Below, in pieces: positions 6,635 to 11,700 of a stretch of DNA of 11,700 bases; position 1 is the first letter of the stretch; every line of letters begins with the position of its first letter. The translations under genes and the position numbers were made by a program. Location: the NCBI GenBank assembly GCA_016180145.1, contig JACPBT010000070.1, forward strand, positions 1-11,700. The letters run 5' to 3'. The stretch is from Candidatus Woesearchaeota archaeon. Its GTDB lineage: Archaea; Nanobdellota; Nanobdellia; Woesearchaeales; UBA10216. Below the pieces are notes generated by a model, which saw nothing but the letters and a program-made list of their open reading frames with translations, was not told the origin of the DNA and did no database searches.

Positions 6635-7897
6635 TTAATGACGTTTTACAAAATACCGAAAGATATCTTTAATGTGCCCAACTATTGCGGGTGCTGCCTG
6701 TTGCCTGTAAGCCCCGCTTTTTTTTAATTCTTCCACCATCCTAAGAGCATCTTTGTCTTTCGGATTTATACTAAGCACCATTCTAAAGTCATTCAAAGCT
6801 TCAGTGAGCAACCCCAACTGCCCTTTCACAATTCCCCTGTTGAAGTAAGCATTAGCATGTCTCGGGTTTATTGTTATGGATTGGGTGTAGTCTTTCACTG
6901 CTTCTTCCAGTCTGCCCAAAGCTTGTTTCGTAGTTCCCCTGTTGTAGTAAGCATTAGCATGTCTCGGGTTTATGCTTATTGCTTGGGTGTAGTCTTCTAT
7001 TGCTTCTTCCAGTCTGCCCGAAGCTTTTTTCACAATTCCCCTGTTGCTGTAAGCTTCAGCAAGTCTCGGGTTTATGCTTATTGCTTGGGTGTAGTCTTCT
7101 ATTGCTTCTTCCAGTCTGCCCTGCGCTTGTTTCGCAGTTCCCCTGTTGCTGTAAGCTTCAGCAAGTCTCGGGTTTATGCTTATTGCTTGGGTGTAGTCTT
7201 TCACTGCTTCTTCCAGTCTGCCCTGCGCTTGTTTCACACCTCCCCTGTTGCTGTAAGCTTCAGCAAGTCTCGGGTTTATGCTTATTGCTTGGGTGTAGTC
7301 TTTCACTGCTTCTTCCAGTCTGCCCGAAGCTTTTTTCACATTTCCCCTGCTGTTTAAAACGAGTGTTGTCAGGTTGATAGCAGGGCTTTCTGTGAAGCCG
7401 TCTATACTATGCTTAGTCCCATCAGAATTTGTGTTTTCTATGTCCAAGACTTTGTCGCCTGTTCTCAGTCTGCTGAAAACATGAGTAGAGTCAAACATTA
7501 TTGAAGGGTTTAGCCTCTCTCTGAGGGCGAGGACTGTAAATAGAGAAGTCAACCCAACACAGTTCCCAACAGGACTACCCTGCGATAATTGCGCGTCAAC
7601 AACCTCTGTAAGAAGAAAGTTACCATTATACCTGTTAGGATTGTCTTCCCAAAGGCAATCATGCAGAGCCTTTGCCACCTGCTCTGGAGGTGTTTCCCCT
7701 TCAGAAACCGTTCCTCGGACTGCGTATTTGTGAAAGCCCTCCTGAAGGACACCAATCTTTTTCTTGTAGCCATCAATAGCTTCTTTTGATTGTAATCCTG
7801 AAAGAATCAGCAGTGCTTCTTCAAGCTCAACAGCCTCTCCTTTTATGATGCTTTCAATAACCTTGTCTTCAAGCAATGATGCCATACTAAACCCCAT
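6635..7897 (-). CDS. Transglutaminase-like domain fused to six TPR repeats
   Basis: This 420-residue protein has two parts. Residues 1 to about 180 contain a helical N-terminus, then GNCVGLTSLFTVLALRERL (Cys113), STHVFSRL (His139) and KVLDIENT (Asp152). This Cys-His-Asp order and spacing is that of transglutaminase/SirB1-like folds, whose members may be enzymes or inactive binding domains. Residues about 181-384 are six TPR units of 34 residues (NRGxxKxxxGRLEEAxxDYTQAISINPR), a protein-binding superhelix, followed by a 36-residue tail. The domain order resembles bacterial SirB1-TPR proteins. No signal peptide is seen, so it is probably cytosolic. The start is ATG 7897; an ATG four codons in (7885) is an alternative. 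The DNA encoding the TPR units is nearly identical from copy to copy. Confidence 0.85.
   Translation of the reverse strand: MGFSMASLLEDKVIESIIKGEAVELEEALLILSGLQSKEAIDGYKKKIGVLQEGFHKYAVRGTVSEGETPPEQVAKALHDCLWEDNPNRYNGNFLLTEVVDAQLSQGSPVGNCVGLTSLFTVLALRERLNPSIMFDSTHVFSRLRTGDKVLDIENTNSDGTKHSIDGFTESPAINLTTLVLNSRGNVKKASGRLEEAVKDYTQAISINPRLAEAYSNRGGVKQAQGRLEEAVKDYTQAISINPRLAEAYSNRGTAKQAQGRLEEAIEDYTQAISINPRLAEAYSNRGIVKKASGRLEEAIEDYTQAISINPRHANAYYNRGTTKQALGRLEEAVKDYTQSITINPRHANAYFNRGIVKGQLGLLTEALNDFRMVLSINPKDKDALRMVEELKKSGAYRQQAAPAIVGHIKDIFRYFVKRH
6856..7365 (-). repeat. Five tandem 102-bp repeats coding TPR units
   Basis: Near-identical 102-bp units begin at 6856, 6958, 7060, 7162 and 7264 (anchor CTCGGGTTTAT on the plus strand). 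A more diverged sixth TPR lies outside at the C-terminal end. Differences are clustered blocks shared between non-adjacent copies (AIEDY versus AVKDY, RLAEA versus RHANA), which suggests recent duplication and recombination between units. The unit length is a multiple of three, so copy-number change would keep the frame. Confidence 0.9.
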
Positions 7898-7934
7898 TAA
7901 GTTGGACGCCCTTCAATGCAGCACAACTACCTCA

Positions 7935-7945
7935 AATATATAAAC
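7935..7945 (-). promoter_or_regulatory. TATA box of the TPR gene
   Basis: TTTATATATTT preceded by AAAGG (BRE-like) is the clearest archaeal promoter in the window. Transcription would start near 7914, giving a leader of about 17 nt before the ATG at 7897 (29 nt to the ATG at 7885). No clear SD is present. Confidence 0.7.
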
Positions 7946-7980
7946 CTTTCTATTTTTGTTACTTTGGAGTAGTTGTTTTA

Positions 7981-8048
7981 AGCAAAAATTTGGGGGTGTA
8001 GGTTAGTTAACGAAAGGTAAAACTGCCCTCCAAATTCCATTTTTTGCT
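7981..8048. repeat. Long imperfect hairpin between argS and the TPR gene
   Basis: AGCAAAAA (7981-7988) pairs with TTTTTGCT (8041-8048), and the inner arm ATTTGGGGG pairs with CCCTCCAAAT (8026-8035) with one mismatch. The loop is about 29 nt, and a small bulge lies on the right arm. In addition GTAAAACT (8017-8024) is complementary to AGTTTTAC (8072-8079), which would compete with the hairpin. The element lies about 110 nt downstream of the argS stop and upstream of the TPR promoter, so it may end or stabilise the argS message. The remainder of 7946-8158 shows no gene. Confidence 0.45.
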
Positions 8049-8158
8049 GGTTAAACCTGCTGCTGTCGGGAAGTTTTACAGTTGCTATTCTGCTTAATAT
8101 TGTTGTTGATATGCCTCCTCAATTAAGACCATACTGCAAATTTTACAAATACGCCAAA

Positions 8159-9877
8159 TCACATCCTCTCGGGAGCGTCAATAACAAGAAGCGCCAATCC
8201 GTTCCTGAGAACCTGCCGGACACCCGCTATCAGAAGCAAATGAGCAGCCTTCTGGGATGCGCCCTCTTCAAGAATCTTCCCGGAAGTGTCATAGAAATGA
8301 TTAAAAGCCTGAGACAACTCAAGAAGATACCTCGCAACGGCAAGAGGCTTGTAGCCCGAGGCAGCAGCTTCTACAGTTTCAGGAAAACGTGAAAGCAGCA
8401 TCACAATCCTCCTCTCAGGCCAGGACTTCAGCAGAGAGAAGTCTGCCGAAGAAGGAAGCTTTTTCCCATACTTTGCCAGGACAGAGCAGATTCTTGCATG
8501 AGCATACTGAATGTAAGGGCCTGTCTCGCCCTCAAAGCTGATGGACTCCTCAGGATGGAAAGTGAAATCCCTGAGAGGGTCATACTTCAAAATGAAAAAC
8601 CGGACAGCACCAAGCCCAATCTGCACTGCACGCTTCTTAACCTCAGCTTCGGAAAGCTTATGGCGCTTCTTAACCTCACCCTCTGCAACACCCACCATCT
8701 CAGCAACAAGGTCATCAGCATCAACAACACGCCCCTCCCTGCTTTTCATCCTGCCTTCAGGAAGATACACCATCCCATGCGCAAGGTGGAAAAGCCCGCC
8801 GGTGTAAACTTTAAGCATCTCAAGAACTTTGAAAAGCTGCCTGAAGTGGAGCGCCTGCTCAGAGCCGACAACATAGATGGATTTGTCCATCTTAAAATCA
8901 GCATACTTAAGCCTGGCGAGATTAATATCCTGAGTGATATAAATTGAAGTGCCATCAGCCCTCAAAAGAATCTTGTCAGGCAATCCAAACTCCTTAAGCC
9001 CTGCAACAATATTACCCGTTTCATCCTTTTTCAGAATGCCCTTTTTGAAGGCGTCAAGAACAATCTGCCTGCCATCCTGATAATGCTCAGACTCATTATA
9101 AACCCTGTCAAACTTTATCCCGAATGTTTTATATGTCTCAGCAAAACCCCTCAAAGCCCACGTGTTAAGCTTCTTCCACAACCGGAGCGTTGCCTTATCA
9201 CCCGCCTCCCACTTTTTAAGCATCTCCTGAACCTCCTGCTCAAGCTCAGGATGCTCCTTAACCTTCTCGCCATACAGCACATACAAGTCGCCAACAAAAT
9301 GGTCAGGCTTCCTGTCAGGAACCTTTTTTTCACTGAAGCGCTCATAAGCAAGCATAGCCTTGCAGATGTGAACGCCCCTGTCATTATTCAGGTTAACCTG
9401 AAACACCCTGAAGCCTGCAAACGAAAGTATCCGGGAAAGACTCTGGCCGAGCAGCATATTCCTCACATGACCAAGATGCAATGGCTTATTCGTATTGGGA
9501 GAAGGATACTCAATAACAACCCTCAGCCCATTTGAAGGGCTGCTGCCAAACTTATCGCCAGACTCAAGAATTGAACCCAAAACATCTGCTGAAAGCTTCC
9601 TGAAGTCAACAAAGAAATTGAGATAAGGACCAACAGCAGAAACTCTGGAAACAACCCCCTTTGCAGGCACCTTGGCTGCAAGCTCAACAGCAATCTCCTG
9701 AGGAGCCTTTTTGAAAATTCCGGCAAGCGCAAAGCACGGAAAAGAATAATCACCATAATCCTCCCTTAATTCAGGACGCTCAATAAGCGGAAGAATGCCC
9801 TGTTTCGCGAATCCACTGCCCTCAAGAGCCTTAGCGAGAATATCTGCAATCTCATCCCTGTAATCGCCAGATGACAT
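8159..9877 (-). CDS. argS: Arginyl-tRNA synthetase
   Basis: This 572-residue class I synthetase attaches arginine to tRNA-Arg in the cytosol. The N-terminal tRNA-binding region carries YGDYS (41-45) and GPYLNF (83-88). The catalytic core has EYPSPNTNKPLHLGHVRN with the HIGH motif as HLGH at 134-137, VNLNNDRG in the nucleotide fold, and the KMSKS counterpart MKSREG at 377-382. GETGPYIQYAHAR at 450-462 leads into the all-helical anticodon-binding (DALR) domain. The end, LRNGLALLVIDAPERM, matches where the family normally stops, so the gene is complete and of usual length. The ATG at 9877 fits a leaderless start 28 nt from the TATA-like element. It is a single-gene unit divergent from the plus-strand operon. 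Confidence 0.97.
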   Translation of the reverse strand: MSSGDYRDEIADILAKALEGSGFAKQGILPLIERPELREDYGDYSFPCFALAGIFKKAPQEIAVELAAKVPAKGVVSRVSAVGPYLNFFVDFRKLSADVLGSILESGDKFGSSPSNGLRVVIEYPSPNTNKPLHLGHVRNMLLGQSLSRILSFAGFRVFQVNLNNDRGVHICKAMLAYERFSEKKVPDRKPDHFVGDLYVLYGEKVKEHPELEQEVQEMLKKWEAGDKATLRLWKKLNTWALRGFAETYKTFGIKFDRVYNESEHYQDGRQIVLDAFKKGILKKDETGNIVAGLKEFGLPDKILLRADGTSIYITQDINLARLKYADFKMDKSIYVVGSEQALHFRQLFKVLEMLKVYTGGLFHLAHGMVYLPEGRMKSREGRVVDADDLVAEMVGVAEGEVKKRHKLSEAEVKKRAVQIGLGAVRFFILKYDPLRDFTFHPEESISFEGETGPYIQYAHARICSVLAKYGKKLPSSADFSLLKSWPERRIVMLLSRFPETVEAAASGYKPLAVARYLLELSQAFNHFYDTSGKILEEGASQKAAHLLLIAGVRQVLRNGLALLVIDAPERM

Positions 9878-9881
9878 GCGA

Positions 9882-9909
9882 TAAAGGCTTTTACACGCCT
9901 TTATTAAAT
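9882..9909 (-). promoter_or_regulatory. argS promoter with embedded palindrome
   Basis: The TATA-like TTTAATAA (about 9901-9909, minus strand) is centred about 28 nt before the ATG at 9877. Between it and the start lies the perfect dyad TAAAGGC-N8-GCCTTTA (9882-9903), which touches the TATA box and covers the expected transcription start. A protein bound there would block initiation. Confidence 0.5.
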
Positions 9910-10039
9910 TTTGCCATTATGATTCCTGCATCTGCCATCACTTCAGACAACCACAACTTCAACCTTCTCATGCCGCCATACTGCGCACACCAATGCCCAA
10001 TAAGAAAATAAGACGGGAAACCAAAAAAGCCGACTGAAA

Positions 10040-10152
10040 GAATTCCGAAAAATCCGAAAAATATCCGGAATTCTGCCATTAGGCTGAAAAATTTTCAACT
10101 GCGGATGAAAAACTTCCGGATTTTCTGAAAAACTTCCGATTTTTACCCGGAA
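10040..10152. repeat. Cluster of short phased repeats in the divergent spacer
   Basis: The spacer between argS and the plus-strand operon (9878-10207) holds no convincing gene but has a dense repeat cluster. GAATTCCG (10040-10047) and CGGAATTC (10066-10073) form an 8-bp inverted repeat with an 18-nt loop containing two CCGAAAAAT copies. TGAAAAACTTCCG occurs at 10106 and 10126, with a degenerate copy TGAAAAATTTTC at 10085, giving a 20-21 bp period. CCG cores recur at steps near 10 or 20 bp between A-tracts, suggesting bent DNA or a multi-site binding region. Positions 9910-10039 show nothing I can name. Confidence 0.6.
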
Positions 10153-10194
10153 AGGCACATTAAAACCAGACACCATGATTCCTTAAAAAAATCT

Positions 10195-10202
10195 GAGGTG
10201 AT
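10195..10202 (+). promoter_or_regulatory. Ribosome-binding site of the 10208 gene
   Basis: GAGGTGAT sits 5 nt before the ATG and is a perfect archaeal SD, so this mRNA has a leader. A weak TATA-like CATTAAAAC near 10158-10166 would start transcription near 10187. Confidence 0.8.
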
Positions 10203-10207
10203 AAAAA

Positions 10208-10627
10208 ATGGGTTTAGCAACAATGGTGGTAAGAGGAGCGCTTGGGCTGGGAGCGGCAGGACTGATATGGAACACAATCGGAAGCCCGCTATATGAGCGG
10301 GTGAGAGGTGATAATGTGATTATGGAAAGCGGATACGTGAATCCAAAATCGCTTTCAATAGACAAGCAGAAGAACGCAGCGGGAAAAACAGAAACAATGC
10401 TGACATACAAAATCGGCGATGAAACAATTTCGCTCCCATGCACCAAAGGAGCGGTAGGGGGGGCTTTGTGCGGCACAGTTGAATACCTCTGGCAAAACAT
10501 AGCTGAAGAGCAGAGAAAAACACTTGTGGAAAACGGATGGGAAATACTGGGTAATGAGGCAAAATACAGGCTCGTTACAAAAGACCTGCAGCAGCTCTAT
10601 GGCGTAAATCGTGGAGGTGCAAAATGA
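10208..10627 (+). CDS. Small protein of unknown function, first gene of an operon
   Basis: This 139-residue protein is unrecognised. The first 25 residues are Gly/Ala/Leu-rich and hydrophobic with one Arg (MVVRGALGLGAAGLIW), possibly a weak membrane or membrane-associated helix. The middle has alternating hydrophobic/polar strands (LTYKIGDETISLPCTKG) with two cysteines (C78, C88). The last 50 residues are predicted helical and charged (NIAEEQRKTLVENGWEIL). Its stop overlaps the ATG of the next gene (ATGA), so the two proteins are probably made together and may act together. The strong SD and clear start make the gene call firm even though the function is unknown. Confidence 0.8.
   Translation: MGLATMVVRGALGLGAAGLIWNTIGSPLYERVRGDNVIMESGYVNPKSLSIDKQKNAAGKTETMLTYKIGDETISLPCTKGAVGGALCGTVEYLWQNIAEEQRKTLVENGWEILGNEAKYRLVTKDLQQLYGVNRGGAK
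10613..10619 (+). promoter_or_regulatory. Ribosome-binding site of the 10624 gene
   Basis: GGAGGTG lies 4 nt before the ATG at 10624, inside the 3' end of the preceding gene, and allows independent as well as coupled initiation. Confidence 0.8.
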
Positions 10628-11700
10628 ACGAATTCCACGAGGTAATTGGCATGGTAAAAGGACTTAAAGATTTGACAGATGTCATGGGAGCTACGAAACA
10701 ACACGCCACTGCAAATAATAACGGAAACGGAGGCAGAGGCAGAAAAAACGGCAGAAACGCTGTGAAGGATGGTAAAAACAAATACTCAGATGTTTATGAC
10801 TATGATATCCATCCGGCAGCATCAAAATCAGGCCAGACGTCTGAATGCTACCTGAGCGCCATGCAGCACATGCATGAACTGACAAGGCTGCAGGGGCTTG
10901 TTGAACGCAGAAATGTCATAGACAAGGAAGCCATGCTTAGGATGTCAGAGGCGTTAGACACATTCATGTATAAAGTCACAGACCATAAGGTAACTCGCCC
11001 CATACGGTGGTTTATGGGAATCAAAGAGCCTGTTCCGAATCTTGAACAGCTGGTTGACAGTCAGATGAAGGAAATAGTGTTTATTGAACAAGCTGTGAGG
11101 GCGGCAGTTTTGCAATCGCAATCTGTTGTGGACAACCTTGTGCAATACGATACTGCCACAATGAGGGAATTTGACGATGCAAAATGCAAAATCCATGTGT
11201 ATGAACGAAAAAGTGAAACTGTGCAAAAAGAGCTGGATCAAACATTAGCAGAATTTGAACACACAGAACTGCGTGATGAGAAATACACTCCACTTGTTAT
11301 CAGGCAGAACAACCTGAAACGAGAGATGAAAGAATCCGACAACCACTTCTGGATGGAAATCCAAAGGTTTGAGGACACATCCAAGCAGGCAGCATACCTG
11401 CGCTCAAAAGAGGATGTTGCAAGGGAAGCACTACACCAGTTCCGCCTTGTCAGCGACTATGTTTCAAGATTCGTAACATTTGCCAAGCGGAGCGAGGATG
11501 CAGACGAGCTGGTGCCAAGAATGGTGGAAGCTGTAGGAATAGTCAGCAAGGCTTACCAGACGCTTGCAGCAATAGTATACAACAGGACAGTAGCGACAAC
11601 ACAATCCGTAGAGCAGCTTGTCGGAACAGTAAACGGCATTGACTACACAGTCCTGCCGAACGTGCAGAGCGAAGTTAACAAGCAGAAGCAGATGCTTGCA
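10624..11700 (+). CDS. Helical coiled-coil protein, unknown function (3' end outside window)
   Basis: The frame is open for 359 codons from the ATG at 10624 to the window edge without a stop, so the protein is incomplete here. A short helical N-terminus (MNEFHEVIGMVKGLKDLTDV) is followed by a low-complexity Asn/Gly/Arg/Lys linker (residues about 31-48). The rest is almost all predicted helix, rich in Glu, Gln, Arg and Lys with heptad-like hydrophobic spacing, and few Pro or Gly. A short less regular stretch reads VTRPIRWFMGIKEPVPN. There is no membrane segment so far. I recognise no family; a structural or scaffold-like role alongside the small upstream protein is possible but is only inference. 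Confidence 0.85.
   Translation, partial: MNEFHEVIGMVKGLKDLTDVMGATKQHATANNNGNGGRGRKNGRNAVKDGKNKYSDVYDYDIHPAASKSGQTSECYLSAMQHMHELTRLQGLVERRNVIDKEAMLRMSEALDTFMYKVTDHKVTRPIRWFMGIKEPVPNLEQLVDSQMKEIVFIEQAVRAAVLQSQSVVDNLVQYDTATMREFDDAKCKIHVYERKSETVQKELDQTLAEFEHTELRDEKYTPLVIRQNNLKREMKESDNHFWMEIQRFEDTSKQAAYLRSKEDVAREALHQFRLVSDYVSRFVTFAKRSEDADELVPRMVEAVGIVSKAYQTLAAIVYNRTVATTQSVEQLVGTVNGIDYTVLPNVQSEVNKQKQMLA

Noticed and set aside
6857..7377. Long open frames antisense to the TPR gene, Cys/Phe- and Leu-rich and repetitive
   Set aside because: They exist only because the 102-bp unit is a multiple of three and lacks stops in those frames; there is no start signal and the composition is unlike a protein.
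9891..10176. Two overlapping Phe/Trp-rich minus-strand frames upstream of argS
   Set aside because: They overlap each other and the repeat cluster, have unnatural composition and no convincing promoter spacing.
10624..11700. Possible relation of the coiled-coil protein to TelA/toxic-anion-resistance proteins
   Set aside because: Only general helical, Gln/Glu-rich character is shared; I could not identify a defining motif.
1..11700. CRISPR arrays, insertion sequences, rRNA or tRNA genes
   Set aside because: I saw no direct-repeat/spacer pattern, transposase, cloverleaf or rRNA core sequence; the only tandem repeats are coding TPRs and the spacer cluster near 10100.

Overview
The window looks archaeal. 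The LonB-type membrane Lon protease is the archaeal form. Most upstream regions carry AT-rich TATA boxes of the TTTATA type. Ribosome-binding sites, where present, are of the GAGGTGAT/GGAGGTG kind. Small DPANN-like archaea (Woesearchaeota/Pacearchaeota-like) are my best guess from the style of LonB, its intein and the many orphan small membrane proteins, but nothing here fixes the lineage.

Layout: a small two-pass membrane protein (+, 154-636) converges on a five-helix MscS-related channel-like protein (-, 675-1346), whose transcript ends in a hairpin plus U-tract. Next, on the minus strand, comes lonB, coded in two overlapping pieces (4964-2892, then 2895-1534). Upstream of lonB is a RelE/ParE-type toxin with a small antitoxin upstream (5049-5466, -). 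Then follow a PIN-domain protein (5581-6504, -), a protein with a transglutaminase-like Cys-His-Asp domain plus six TPR units encoded by nearly identical 102-bp DNA repeats (6635-7897, -), and arginyl-tRNA synthetase (8159-9877, -). A 330-bp divergent spacer with a cluster of short repeats separates argS from a plus-strand two-gene operon of unknown function: a small protein at 10208-10627, then a coiled-coil protein that runs off the right edge.

The most notable object is lonB. An intein of about 517 residues interrupts the ATPase domain between Walker A and Walker B. It is itself broken into a 478-residue N-part (splicing blocks A and B plus an apparently intact LAGLIDADG endonuclease) and a 39-residue C-part (blocks F and G). 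The break is an ATGA stop/start overlap with a Shine-Dalgarno-like AGGGGTG before the second ATG. This is either a cis-encoded split intein needing trans-splicing to rebuild an important protease, or a one-base deletion (real or an assembly error) in one of two GGGG runs. The first intein residue also appears to be Thr instead of Cys/Ser.

A general pattern helps choose starts. First genes of transcription units (154, antitoxin, lonB, PIN, argS) have a TATA-like element centred about 26-29 nt before the start codon, which implies leaderless mRNAs. The internal cistrons at 10624 and 2895 instead have SD-like sequences.
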